Source: a virus
Virus record (IMG/VR): IMGVR_UViG_3300046010_009647
Coordinates: 1-64,000 of that record
Strand: one strand, 5' to 3'
DNA: 64,000 bases
In this document: positions 21,970 through 30,770 of the stretch, in pieces
Layout: each line of letters begins with the position of its first letter
Position numbering within the stretch: position 1 is the first letter of the stretch
Translations under genes and position numbers: made by a program
Notes under the pieces: generated by a model
Told to the model about the DNA's origin: nothing
Databases searched by the model: none
The model's input: only the letters and a program-made list of their open reading frames with translations

Positions 21970-22980
21970 TCAGTAATCCCAGCGCACGCGTGGCTTGCCT
22001 TCTCTGATGCCAAGATGGATGAATCCTTTTGGTGCACCATAGCCTAGCGAGTAAGGCCAATTTTTGTCACACCAGTCTTGCACAGTGTAGACATCGACTC
22101 CATCCACGTAAAAGTCAACGGCACCTTTAGATGGGGCGTTGTAAGTGTGCTCACTGTTCTTAGCACCTCCTACTTGCGTATTGATGGGTTCCGGACGAGC
22201 AGCACTAGTGATAATCAATGGTTTATTGCCAAACTGTTTACGTACTTTCTCAAGGAATAAACACAGTTCTTTTGCTGTGTCGCATTGGTATTGTTTTGTA
22301 AAACGACGTGCTTCCTGATTTAAAGTTAATTCACCGTACGTGATGTTAGGTGTGATCTTGTACGTGAATGGGCTCCAAGGATTGAAGTTGTTGTTGTGTG
22401 GGTTTTGATCTTCTTTCTCTCCAATGTTTTGGAGCTGTCGATCCATGATTTGAATTAATTTGGTGCTGTAGTCAGGATCTGTGGCGTATCCTTCCTTTAC
22501 CAATAGACGAGCACATTCATTCCTACTAGTAGCACGATTCACACCTTTAAAACGACCGAAGTCTTTGTACCAGCGATCAACGAGGTAACAAACACAGGTT
22601 TGTATGTTGGGAAAATCAATAAAGCCAGCCTTGATTGTGACCCATTGACCATTAATGAATTCTTGAGTACTGACATTAGAGCCAGATCCCTTTAAACCAA
22701 AGTAATTATTGACACCTGATGTGTGCTTGCCCCAGCCTGACTCGAGTGCCCACTGTGCAGCGACACATTCAGGCCATTTAGCGCCAGCTTGTTTTGCGGC
22801 CGCAAGAACACCGTCCCAAGTATTGGAGGTTTCTGGTTGTGGTTTTGGCTTATTGCGATATTTAACGGCAAAAGACTCCAGTGTCTCAGGTGTTAACTGA
22901 GACTGGAGCCATTCCCATGCGTCAATTTGATGCAGCTCTTTCGTAAAGAACTCAGCAGCATCCGTTAGTTTGATTGACAT
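21970..22980 (-). CDS. Endolysin: glucosaminidase (GH73-like) plus M15 peptidase-like domain
   Basis: 336 residues. The middle domain (about 55-190) has WALESGWGKHTSGVNNYFGLKG, with the catalytic Glu of GH73 glucosaminidases, and a YATDPDYSTKLIQI end. The C-terminal domain (about 210-336) has SEHTYNAPSKGAVDFYVDG and FIHLGIRE, the H-x-D and HxH zinc sites of M15-type peptidases. No signal peptide, so export would need the holin. ATG lies only 3 nt after a 9-bp hairpin. Confidence 0.85.
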   Translation of the reverse strand: MSIKLTDAAEFFTKELHQIDAWEWLQSQLTPETLESFAVKYRNKPKPQPETSNTWDGVLAAAKQAGAKWPECVAAQWALESGWGKHTSGVNNYFGLKGSGSNVSTQEFINGQWVTIKAGFIDFPNIQTCVCYLVDRWYKDFGRFKGVNRATSRNECARLLVKEGYATDPDYSTKLIQIMDRQLQNIGEKEDQNPHNNNFNPWSPFTYKITPNITYGELTLNQEARRFTKQYQCDTAKELCLFLEKVRKQFGNKPLIITSAARPEPINTQVGGAKNSEHTYNAPSKGAVDFYVDGVDVYTVQDWCDKNWPYSLGYGAPKGFIHLGIREGKPRVRWDY

Positions 22981-22983
22981 ATC

Positions 22984-23011
22984 GACCTAGAGCTTTTTAT
23001 TACTCTAGGTC
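22984..23011 (-). other. 9-bp hairpin abutting the endolysin start
   Basis: GACCTAGAG (22984-22992) and CTCTAGGTC (23003-23011) close a 10-nt loop. On the minus strand it ends 3 nt before ATG 22980. No T-run follows, so it looks like a leader structure rather than a terminator. Confidence 0.65.
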
Positions 23012-23021
23012 AGGTCAATAA

Positions 23022-23207
23022 TCAAGCAGGTACGGCTTCTTTTACTTCAGTTTCTTCCACTGCTTCTTCCTCTGGAGCAAACTCAAGAGTATCGATCAGT
23101 TGACCAATGAGGTTAGCAGAGAAGGCAATGAGGTTGCCGTCACCAGTGGCACGTGCAGAACCAAAGGAATTAATGGCCGAAACTAGCTGAGACTTTGTGC
23201 AAGCCAT
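23022..23207 (-). CDS. Small hypothetical protein
   Basis: 61 residues, MACTKSQLVSAINSFGSARA, with a hydrophobic helix (LIAFSANLIGQLIDTLEF) and an acidic tail rich in Glu. Resembles a small protein often found near cyanophage fibre genes. Function unknown. Confidence 0.65.
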   Translation of the reverse strand: MACTKSQLVSAINSFGSARATGDGNLIAFSANLIGQLIDTLEFAPEEEAVEETEVKEAVPA

Positions 23208-23241
23208 AAAGAACAGATAACTTCAAAAAGTATAACAAAAA

Positions 23242-23565
23242 TCACCAGGGAACGCCAGATTCAGAAGTTGGGTGCAGCTTTGCTTGGATCTGATTGTGTA
23301 GTGCTTCTTCAATTGAAACAACTTGATCAACACCAAGTGCAGCCAAGGTCCACTCAACAACTTGTTCCTTGGTTAAAGAGCTGAAAGGTGTGAAAGAATT
23401 TGGATTCGGTTTACCAAGACCTACGCTGCCATAACAACCGGCAGTTTTACCGTCTTCTTCTAAAGATGCAGTCCAGTGGACAGTGTACACCGCACCATCA
23501 GGATAGGTATCACCATCGGGAAGATGGCGCTCAAGCTGAGCAATATCCCAAATTGCGTTAGCCAT
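23242..23565 (-). CDS. Small fibre-associated hypothetical protein
   Basis: 107 residues: WDIAQLERHLPDG, AVYTVHWTASLEEDG and FSSLTKEQVVEWTLAALG. Matches a conserved cyanophage family that follows tail fibre genes (DUF7936-like, from memory). It may be a fibre assembly or tip protein. A TAGAAT element lies 18 nt upstream. Confidence 0.65.
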   Translation of the reverse strand: MANAIWDIAQLERHLPDGDTYPDGAVYTVHWTASLEEDGKTAGCYGSVGLGKPNPNSFTPFSSLTKEQVVEWTLAALGVDQVVSIEEALHNQIQAKLHPTSESGVPW

Positions 23566-23683
23566 AACAGATGTTTTTTCTTATTCTAGATGCAGTCCAC
23601 TTTGTACCATCCCAGACGTAGTTAACATTACCACTTGAGAAGGTTTGGTTTAATGTTGGTGATGCGGGAAAATTAATAGCCAT
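23558..23683 (-). CDS. 41-residue fibre-type domain protein
   Basis: MAINFPASPTLNQTFSSGNV then NYVWDGTKW, a motif common in phage fibre ends and small fibre accessory proteins. Its ATG overlaps the fibre stop (TAATG), so it is coupled. It overlaps the next gene by 8 nt. Confidence 0.6.
   Translation of the reverse strand: MAINFPASPTLNQTFSSGNVNYVWDGTKWTASRIRKNICYG
23583..23588 (-). promoter_or_regulatory. Recurrent -10-like TAGAAT (site 1)
   Basis: CTAGAATAAG on the minus strand, 18 nt before ATG 23565. One of six similar sites before minus-strand genes. Confidence 0.4.
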
Positions 23684-25137
23684 TAGTTGGTTCCTCCTTC
23701 AAGGGCGGTGAGTCGGTCTGCCAAAGCAGAGATTTGATAGTGCTGCTCATCAATCGTCATGTTGTTGACGGCCACCATGCCTTGTAGGGTTTCGATGCGC
23801 TCCATTGCTTCCTGCAGCGCAGCCGTCAGCAGGGGCACCAGCTTGGATTGGTCGATGCCTTGGTAGACGGGATTGCCGTCAGCATCTACTTCATCCTTGG
23901 TGCCAGTGACACACTCAGGGACTATCGCCTGTACCTCATGGGCCAAAAAGCCGTCAACCGTGGCATCAGACCCGATGAAATTGAATCGATGGACTGGGAT
24001 CTGCGACAGCCGCTCAGTTGCTCCAGCTAATAGCTCGACGTTTTCTTTCAGCCGATAGTCGGACGTTGTGTTGTAGGAGGTAGAAGACGCATTGGTTGTA
24101 ATGCTTCCCCGTGCCGTGCCGCCGCCATCCATGAAGAGGATCTGGTTTATTGTCCCACTTGCTGCGGTGTTCCAACAACGGATTGGCCACTGGCTTGCTC
24201 CTCCAGTGACATTAAACATTGAAAGCGTGCCGTTGCTCCCTTGAAAACTGAACAGCTCATTCTCGGCCGATGGGGCTGTAGCGCCAAAAAGTACACGACC
24301 TGCATTCGTAATCCTCATCCGCTCCGTCGGGCTGCTCGCTCCGTCGGCGGTGGTAGAGAATACTAGTCTTGTCGGAACGTCATTAGCCGATGTCGCCGCA
24401 TCGGCTACAGCTTCTATCCGAGCGCCTTCAACAAACTCAGTTCCATCCGAACCTTGAAAAGAAACAGCGCCTAAGCTGTCCCCATTGGTAACAGCTTGGT
24501 TACCGCCGATAGATCCATTAATTTGGCGGGCCAGCAATAAATACGCGCCATTACCCGCTGCACTTGTATCGCTTGAAATAATTGCGACTCTTCGAGTGTC
24601 GCTACTCGTTCCTTCTACTTGAAACGCTGCTGATACGGATCCGTTAAAGAAGTTGCTACGCGCACTAGACGTGCCAACTAACAGGCGTCCCGAGCTGTCG
24701 ATGCGGGCGGATTCTGAAGGAGATCCACCAGCAACCGTAAAAGCGATTGCCGACTCTGACAGGATTCGGAGATTTCCTGAATCACTGTAAATTGCACCTA
24801 CAGACGATCCGTTTTTATACCAACGAATACGGCTTTCAGTAGAACTATCGGATGAATCAACAATGACCTGTGGGTTGGTACTTTTGACGTGTAGAGGTGC
24901 GCTAGGGCTACTAGTCCCCAGACCTAAGCGGCCACTGGAGTCGATGAACAACCGCCCCGTGCCGTTAGTCGAGATGGCTACTTGGTCTGCGCCGGGGGAG
25001 TAGATGCCGGTGTTGCTATCACCTGTAAAACTAAATGCAGGAGCAGATGCGCTGCCCACAGGAACACCACTAATACCTGGAGCACTAATAGAAGTAAGGC
25101 CAGTAATAGAGCCAGTGCCGTTAAGATTAATTGCCAT
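23683..25137 (-). CDS. Tail fibre protein with peptidase S74 chaperone domain
   Basis: 484 residues. N-terminal shaft modules (FTGDSNTGIYSPGADQ, LGLGTSSPSAPLHV, RLVFSTTADGASSPTERMRI) are followed by an S74-type domain from SDYRLKENVELLAGA to FNFIGSDATVDGFLAHEV, and a C-terminal coiled coil. The domain trimerises the fibre and then self-cleaves. Shares inverted DNA repeats with the plus-strand fibre gene at 15997. Confidence 0.85.
   Translation of the reverse strand: MAINLNGTGSITGLTSISAPGISGVPVGSASAPAFSFTGDSNTGIYSPGADQVAISTNGTGRLFIDSSGRLGLGTSSPSAPLHVKSTNPQVIVDSSDSSTESRIRWYKNGSSVGAIYSDSGNLRILSESAIAFTVAGGSPSESARIDSSGRLLVGTSSARSNFFNGSVSAAFQVEGTSSDTRRVAIISSDTSAAGNGAYLLLARQINGSIGGNQAVTNGDSLGAVSFQGSDGTEFVEGARIEAVADAATSANDVPTRLVFSTTADGASSPTERMRITNAGRVLFGATAPSAENELFSFQGSNGTLSMFNVTGGASQWPIRCWNTAASGTINQILFMDGGGTARGSITTNASSTSYNTTSDYRLKENVELLAGATERLSQIPVHRFNFIGSDATVDGFLAHEVQAIVPECVTGTKDEVDADGNPVYQGIDQSKLVPLLTAALQEAMERIETLQGMVAVNNMTIDEQHYQISALADRLTALEGGTN
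24310..24351 (-). repeat. 42-bp inverted repeat, copy 2
   Basis: Reverse complement identical to 16843-16884. Confidence 0.85.
24666..24709 (-). repeat. 44-bp inverted repeat, copy 2
   Basis: Reverse complement identical to 16470-16513. Confidence 0.85.
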
Positions 25138-25148
25138 TTGTCAGTACC

Positions 25149-26057
25149 TCAAACAATTGCCCAGTTTTGGTCATCACCCACGATGACTTCAACGCCATCA
25201 TTAATTGTGATAGGTCCACAACTTGTGGCGTTATTGCCACTCGGAAGTGTATAACTTGTTGTTACTACTTGTTCATTTAACACAAAAACCTGATCCCCAC
25301 CTGAGCCGGTTGCGCCACCACCTCCGCCAATCTCGGACCAATCGCCGTCTTTATACCCTTCATATCTAATGAGGGTTGTGTTAAAACGCAACATGCCTGT
25401 TAAGGCAGTTGTTGGTCGAGCTGCCGTTGTACCTGTAGGAACTTGAACTGCTCCAGATCCATATGTATATATAGATCCATCTCCACTAACGCGCCAACGT
25501 TCCGTACCCGAAACAGTAATAGATAAGGTATTGGCTGCTCCAGTAAATAAACCAGTATCTGGATCAACGACAAACGTAATGCTTGGATTAGCAGCTGTAC
25601 CGGATGCAAAAATACCTGTTGCAGTGGTGATACTTGCACCGCTAATTGCGTTTCCAGTAATTGAAGCTCCGCTAATTACTTGCCCTGTAATTGTATTCGC
25701 ACTTACATTGGCACCGGTAATCGTTGTTCCGCTAACTGTTTGACCGGTGACAAATAAAGCATTAACAGAGTTTCCGGTAATAGAAGCACCACTGACGGTC
25801 TGTCCAGTTACGTAAAACGCGCTAACACCATTCCCTGTGATTGTTGCTCCGCTTACCGTTTGACCTGTAATATATACTGCATTTACGGATGTACCGGTAA
25901 TAGTGGCGCCAGATAGGGTGCCAGTGACCGTTACATTCCCGCTAAAAGTGGGCGATATAACCAGGCCCGAAACAGGGACAGTTACATTAGCTTCACTTGG
26001 GGCAACGCCTGTTGTGAAGGTAATAAAATCTAAGCGAACTTCGCCAAATTGGGCCAT
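25149..26057 (-). CDS. Fibre protein with 20-residue ITG repeats
   Basis: 302 residues. After a short N-terminus (MAQFGEVRLDFITFTTGVAP) come about four and a half 20-residue repeats of the form GATITGNGVSAFYVTGQTVS, suggesting a beta-helical shaft. The C-terminus has LRFNTTLIRYEGYKDGDWSE, a fibre-tip module. A minus-strand TAAAAT lies 34 nt upstream. Confidence 0.7.
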   Translation of the reverse strand: MAQFGEVRLDFITFTTGVAPSEANVTVPVSGLVISPTFSGNVTVTGTLSGATITGTSVNAVYITGQTVSGATITGNGVSAFYVTGQTVSGASITGNSVNALFVTGQTVSGTTITGANVSANTITGQVISGASITGNAISGASITTATGIFASGTAANPSITFVVDPDTGLFTGAANTLSITVSGTERWRVSGDGSIYTYGSGAVQVPTGTTAARPTTALTGMLRFNTTLIRYEGYKDGDWSEIGGGGGATGSGGDQVFVLNEQVVTTSYTLPSGNNATSCGPITINDGVEVIVGDDQNWAIV

Positions 26058-26098
26058 GCGTTTTTAATTTCACCCGCTAGCGTTATTAGTATTTTAAC

Positions 26099-27502
26099 TC
26101 ACGATCCCCAAATAGTGAGTATCATACCATTTACACCTGAGGAAATGGTTACTCCACGAGAGCCGCCAATGGCAACACTAAAAGTATCAGTTGTATCAGA
26201 GTAAGCACCTGTATTTAAATCAGCAACAAAAACAACCGAGGGATTGCTTACGGTTCCCGATGCAAACACACCAGTAGCTGTCCTTAAAGAAGCGCCACTA
26301 ATTACACCTGTAACATTAATTCCCGAACTAAAGTACCCGGAGCCAGAAACAATTAAATTGCCATCGTAAATAACAAAATCACCACCGGCATATCCTCCGC
26401 CACCACTGTTTGCTACCCAAGTAGTCGTACCATCCCCATTAGTACTTAAAATACGGCCTGATACGCCAACAATAGTGGGAAAAGAAAACAGACCATAAGG
26501 ACGGACATCTCCCGATCCACTAACAAAAGTAACTCCGCCTGCACGATAAGTATTACCTGAAACAGTTCCAAACGTACCGCTGGTTGCTTGTATCGTTACA
26601 CCAGAAATATCGCTTGTAAAAACGCCGCTAACTCCAGTGATGGTTGTTGCTTGTACCGTGGTACCTGTTATTGTTGCTCCGCTAAGAAAACTAGTAAATA
26701 CACCTGATACTCCTGTAACAGAAGTAAAAATACCTCTTTCTCCAGTGATTGTCTGCCCAGATAATTGGCTTGTAAAAACACCTGTAATTCCTGTAACAGT
26801 ACCAAAGCTGCCGGTATTTCCTGTTATGGTACCTCCGCTAAGAGATGTAAAAGCACCAGAGACAAAAGAGCCGCTTGTGCCTGTGATTGTTTGTCCGCTT
26901 ACCGTGCCAGTAACACTAATACCAGATGCAAAGAACCCTGAACCACTAACGTAAAGATTTCCTGAAACAGTGTGATTCCCTGCTATTAATGTTGCAAACG
27001 TACCTGTTGTAAAACTGGCATTAGTACCGGTTACTGTAGTGCCAGACACCTGGCCAGTGAAAACGCCTGAAACACCAGTAATTGTTGCTGCTTGAACGCT
27101 GTTCCCAGTAATTGTCTGCCCACTTAAAGAGGATGTAAAAACCCCTGTTGCACTGGTTACAGAAGAAAAGGTTCCTGCGTTACCACTGATAGATCCACTC
27201 GTGGTTAAGTTGTTTTGTATAACAACACCACTGAAGGTCGCAAGACCAGAACTGGTTACAGTATTAAAGCTACTGGAACCTAAAACAGTGAGATTGCCAT
27301 TGATCGTTACGTTACCAGTGATTGTTTCACCGGTCACATTTGCGTAATATTGATCTAAATAATTGCGAAATTCTGTAAACGTAATTTTTTTGTTACGCAG
27401 AACAGGGTCCACTTCAAAGACGTGAACCAGGGTCAGTAGATCCTGTTCATCAATCTCGTTCCCATTAATCGCAGGGAACTCACTGATTCTCCTGTTTGCC
27501 AC
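26099..27502 (-). CDS. Large repeat-rich fibre protein
   Basis: 467 residues starting at GTG. The N-terminal 60 residues (MANRRISEFPAINGNEIDEQ, LTLVHVFEVD) look like a virion-attachment domain. The rest is made of repeats such as TITGVSGVFTS and LSGQTITG, again a predicted beta-helix. The C-terminal VTISSGVNGMILTIWGS may be a tip. Paired with the next gene, which uses the same repeat type. Confidence 0.7.
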   Translation of the reverse strand: MANRRISEFPAINGNEIDEQDLLTLVHVFEVDPVLRNKKITFTEFRNYLDQYYANVTGETITGNVTINGNLTVLGSSSFNTVTSSGLATFSGVVIQNNLTTSGSISGNAGTFSSVTSATGVFTSSLSGQTITGNSVQAATITGVSGVFTGQVSGTTVTGTNASFTTGTFATLIAGNHTVSGNLYVSGSGFFASGISVTGTVSGQTITGTSGSFVSGAFTSLSGGTITGNTGSFGTVTGITGVFTSQLSGQTITGERGIFTSVTGVSGVFTSFLSGATITGTTVQATTITGVSGVFTSDISGVTIQATSGTFGTVSGNTYRAGGVTFVSGSGDVRPYGLFSFPTIVGVSGRILSTNGDGTTTWVANSGGGGYAGGDFVIYDGNLIVSGSGYFSSGINVTGVISGASLRTATGVFASGTVSNPSVVFVADLNTGAYSDTTDTFSVAIGGSRGVTISSGVNGMILTIWGS

Positions 27503-27547
27503 CTACGTTTATGCTCAATTCTTTCTCTTAATTATAAATCGGCTTAT

Positions 27548-27847
27548 TTAGCGCACCTTAATCTCGACACGAGGCAAAATATTGGTTACAATATTCCAAG
27601 TCCATTGGACTCCGGTGACAATTCCGCAGGAAAGCAAGATAACCAGCAGTACTTCAGCAACCGTAAGATTACGCCTTACGTAAACAACTTGAGGTTGTTG
27701 CTGTGGCATTGCTGCTTGCTGAGCAATGGCTTGTTGAACGGCAAGCTCACGTGCCCTAGCTTTCATCTGAGCCAAAAGCTCAGGCGTAATTTGGCCTTCA
27801 GGAGCCTGAGGCATGGGTTGTTGGCTAGGGGGAATCTGCTCTTCCAT
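27548..27847 (-). CDS. Small membrane protein
   Basis: 99 residues from ATG 27847. Gln/Pro/Ala-rich N-terminal half (MEEQIPPSQQPMPQAPEGQI), then one transmembrane helix (VAEVLLVILLSCGIVTGVQW) and a short basic end. Could be a lysis accessory or virion membrane protein. No family recognised. Confidence 0.5.
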   Translation of the reverse strand: MEEQIPPSQQPMPQAPEGQITPELLAQMKARARELAVQQAIAQQAAMPQQQPQVVYVRRNLTVAEVLLVILLSCGIVTGVQWTWNIVTNILPRVEIKVR

Positions 27848-27899
27848 GGTCGCAAATTGTTTTCCCAAAGACTAACATACAAGCAAAGGATGTGCAGGT

Positions 27900-28310
27900 A
27901 TGCGGTACGGATTACGCAAAAGCTTAGAGGATATTGCGTACGAGCTTAAAGGGATCAAGAATATCCTTGGTTCCATGTGGCACAGTCGTTACTCAAACGG
28001 AGAAACGGACGCACTAAATCCAGAAGCTTTTGCCGATGAGTACATCTCGACAGAAGAATGCGGTAAACGCCTGGGGGTCTCGGACCAAACCATCCGCAAT
28101 TGGATTGCTATTGGTAGGAAGACCCCAGATAAAGGCTGGGTAGAGGGCATTCATTATGTCAACATCTCCCCTGACGTGCACCGTAAAGCAGTATTACGCA
28201 TCCCCTGGAACCGACTGATCCAGTCCTTTGCCAAAAACGAAAACATTGATTTAAAAAATCTACGCGGAAATTATGACCAATATCGCAATAAACAGGAGTT
28301 CCTGGCGTAA
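27900..28310 (+). CDS. Helix-turn-helix DNA-binding protein
   Basis: 136 residues. YISTEECGKRLGVSDQTIRN then WIAIGRKTP is an excisionase/MerR-type HTH, with a wing leading to RIPWNRLI. First gene of a short operon of DNA-modifying and nucleotide genes, so probably a transcriptional regulator. Its stop overlaps the next ATG (TAATG). Confidence 0.65.
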   Translation: MRYGLRKSLEDIAYELKGIKNILGSMWHSRYSNGETDALNPEAFADEYISTEECGKRLGVSDQTIRNWIAIGRKTPDKGWVEGIHYVNISPDVHRKAVLRIPWNRLIQSFAKNENIDLKNLRGNYDQYRNKQEFLA

Positions 28311-28777
28311 TGGCGCATCGTTTCCAGGGGATTGATATTGGTTCTATAACAGTTGAGAACCATGAGGAGCTGTTGCCTGAATCGTTGATCAGGCAAGTAG
28401 AAATGTTCTTGCCTCCTAGTGGATCATTCGATGACGGGTGTCTTCGTCGGTACCTTGAAAATCTAAGGAACTACGAAGAAGAAGACGCTAACTCCGGCAT
28501 GACACTTGCTAATCGGTTGCGTCTTGCGTTCCATGATCTGAGTGCGGATACAATCTGCGGTAAATTCCCACAGGCAGAGTTGCCTTTGAAACGAAGGTTA
28601 CGTTGCGTAGCCGAATACCTTATCCGGTCCGGAGAATTTGATAAGGTAAGGGATGAAAACGGAAAACTTGTCAAAAAACGCGGAGTGCTGGGCAAGTTAG
28701 TTGTACTGTATCAACCAACGCCTAAGCTTCTGGAATCACTACACCGCCAAGGATTATTAAAAGATGGATCGACGTGA
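28310..28777 (+). CDS. Hypothetical protein
   Basis: 155 residues, MAHRFQGIDIGSITVENHEE, mostly helical and charged. The segment KRRLRCVAEYLIRSGEFDKV resembles a small winged-helix region, suggesting nucleic-acid binding. Overlaps the next gene by 14 nt. Confidence 0.5.
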   Translation: MAHRFQGIDIGSITVENHEELLPESLIRQVEMFLPPSGSFDDGCLRRYLENLRNYEEEDANSGMTLANRLRLAFHDLSADTICGKFPQAELPLKRRLRCVAEYLIRSGEFDKVRDENGKLVKKRGVLGKLVVLYQPTPKLLESLHRQGLLKDGST

Positions 28778-29147
28778 AAAACTAATTGCTTCTGTTATTG
28801 GTCCTGAGCTGGATCAAACGAAAGCACGGATGCTTGATGCCACAATCAAGTTAATCCTTGGTGATATGGGCGAGCAGTACTGCAAGATGTGGGAGTTAGA
28901 AGGCCCAGGTGTTATGGTGTTCCAACCACGGAACAAAGAACGTTCTATGTTCTTCTGGACTTTAAAAGAAATCCACGCTGCACAAGAAGATTGCGAGCGC
29001 AGCAACTCTGGAGATCTTGCTGAGACTTTTAGGCGCATCCTTGGTGCAGCACAAAAGATTGATCCAACGGAAAAGGCTGGTTACATCATCAATGATGATG
29101 AGGGAATGCGTTATCTCGAGATTGATTACAATAAGGCGGCTGCGTAA
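28764..29147 (+). CDS. Hypothetical protein
   Basis: 127 residues, MDRREKLIASVIGPELDQTK. Soluble, mixed alpha/beta with FQPRNKERSMFFWTLKEIHA. One-base overlap with the methylase-like gene indicates coupling. Not recognised. Confidence 0.5.
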   Translation: MDRREKLIASVIGPELDQTKARMLDATIKLILGDMGEQYCKMWELEGPGVMVFQPRNKERSMFFWTLKEIHAAQEDCERSNSGDLAETFRRILGAAQKIDPTEKAGYIINDDEGMRYLEIDYNKAAA

Positions 29148-29743
29148 TGGCTGAGAAAGGACTGCGTGGTGTTGCATCACGTAATGAAGGCGCTGAGCTA
29201 ATCACAAATCAAGACTTGGTTCATGCGGCCAACGAGCTTTTGGGCGGCATTACTCTTGACGTGGCTAGTTCCAGGATTGCAAATGAGTACGTACAAGCAG
29301 AAAACTATTACACACCAACGGATGATGGACTAAATGCACAACAGTGGTACGGAAGCTGTTACCTGTTTCCACCAGCGGGCTCCTACTTTTGGGATCAAAA
29401 GCATGAAAAATGGAAAATGACAAGGGCTTCTTCACTGACCCTTTCGTCATCCCATGCTGTATGGTTCCGGCGAATGTACCATGCATGGCTTGCAAAAGAA
29501 ATAAAGGAAGGTCTTTATTTCAGCAACTGCCCTGACATGATTCGTTATGAGCCAAAAATCTTCAAGTTCCCAATGTGCATTTTGAGAACTGCACCTTTTC
29601 TCATGTGCCATAAAGATGGTGAGGTAAATAAAAAGCAGACGTGCACTTCGTTTGTTGTGTACCTGCCGCCCCAGGATTCCTCGATTGATGCCGTGGATTC
29701 TTTCGTAAAGATCTACGGTGAGCGCGGGCATCTTCTTGTGTAA
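29147..29743 (+). CDS. Dam-like N6-adenine methyltransferase family protein, motif IV altered
   Basis: 198 residues. LLGGITLDVASSRIANEYVQ and ENYYTPTDDGLNAQQW match the phage Dam family region before motif IV. Where NPPY is expected the sequence reads FPPAG, and the C-terminal part is Cys-rich. The catalytic asparagine is therefore missing, and activity is doubtful or changed. It lies between regulators and dCTP deaminase, a usual place for a phage DNA-modification gene. Confidence 0.6.
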   Translation: MAEKGLRGVASRNEGAELITNQDLVHAANELLGGITLDVASSRIANEYVQAENYYTPTDDGLNAQQWYGSCYLFPPAGSYFWDQKHEKWKMTRASSLTLSSSHAVWFRRMYHAWLAKEIKEGLYFSNCPDMIRYEPKIFKFPMCILRTAPFLMCHKDGEVNKKQTCTSFVVYLPPQDSSIDAVDSFVKIYGERGHLLV

Positions 29744-29776
29744 TCTCTGTATACTGGAGGACGATTACGGGGATTT

Positions 29777-30364
29777 ATGAGCGTCCTGGCCGATTGGGAG
29801 ATCAAGCAACTGGCAGAAGAAGAGCAGATGATCGAACCCTTTGTGGATCATCTGATTAGCAAGGAAGATGGCCGCAAGCTTCTGAGCTATGGACTCAGTT
29901 CTTACGGATATGACATCCGTTTGTCTCCTGCCCAATGCTTGATTTTTGGCAAGGTACAAGCTGGGGATTGTGACCCAAAGAACTTTGATCCTGACATCTT
30001 GAAACCTGCTGACCTCTTGGAGGACGAACGCGGTCAGTACTTCTTGCTTCCTCCATATGGCTATTGCCTGGGCGTTGCACAAGAACGTCTGAAGCTTCCT
30101 CGTGATGTCACTGTTGTGGCTGTAGGTAAATCTACTTACGCACGTTCAGGCATTCTGGTCAACATCACGCCAGCTGAAAGTGGTTGGGAAGGTTACCTGA
30201 CGCTTGAGATCAGTAATTGCACTGGCCTTTTCAATCGCATCTATGCGAATGAGGGGATTACGCAATTGCTGTTCTATCGTGGTAATCCCTGTCATACCAC
30301 GTATCAAGATCGGAAAGGTAAGTACCAAGACCAACCAAACAACGTTGTGTTCTCGCAGGTCTAG
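29777..30364 (+). CDS. dcd: dCTP deaminase
   Basis: 195 residues. GLSSYGYDIRL, VAVGKSTYARSGI and TPAESGWEGYLTLEISN are the conserved blocks, including the catalytic Glu in WEGYLTLE. It converts dCTP to dUTP, feeding dTTP synthesis during phage replication. It could also be a bifunctional DCD-DUT type, but sequence alone does not decide. Confidence 0.9.
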   Translation: MSVLADWEIKQLAEEEQMIEPFVDHLISKEDGRKLLSYGLSSYGYDIRLSPAQCLIFGKVQAGDCDPKNFDPDILKPADLLEDERGQYFLLPPYGYCLGVAQERLKLPRDVTVVAVGKSTYARSGILVNITPAESGWEGYLTLEISNCTGLFNRIYANEGITQLLFYRGNPCHTTYQDRKGKYQDQPNNVVFSQV

Positions 30365-30732
30365 AAACCTTTACCAAACTGAGCAGCCGGTTTACGGGCG
30401 TATCCAATGGCACCGGTACGCCCACCGGAATCACCTGTACTTGGCAGCTCAACCCCAGCAATCTCTGCTCTAGTACGTGGAACTTCACCTCGCACTAATG
30501 GTTCATCAATGCTTGCCCTTTGTCTGTATGCACCAGCGGTCTTTGCTGCACGCATGAACTTGGCAACACGATCTTGATCGTTATTGACGGACTCTGCAGA
30601 AGGACGTGCAGTTTCATCAACACGTCGCATGTCAGTGTCATAAGCCTGTTCAGGCCTTAGGTCCGATACCTCGGCTCCTGAGGTACCAGAGCTGACACCC
30701 TGGTTGTAAGTAGCATTAAATCTATTGGCCAT
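30361..30732 (-). CDS. Hypothetical hydrophilic protein
   Basis: 123 residues from ATG 30732, MANRFNATYNQGVSSGTSGA. Arg/Ala/Ser-rich and probably disordered. Converges with dcd, overlapping by 4 nt. Composition resembles small virion-associated proteins. Function unknown. Confidence 0.5.
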   Translation of the reverse strand: MANRFNATYNQGVSSGTSGAEVSDLRPEQAYDTDMRRVDETARPSAESVNNDQDRVAKFMRAAKTAGAYRQRASIDEPLVRGEVPRTRAEIAGVELPSTGDSGGRTGAIGYARKPAAQFGKGF

Positions 30733-30770
30733 AATACAATTGTAGAAGCAGTAAATCAATTATTCCCGTG

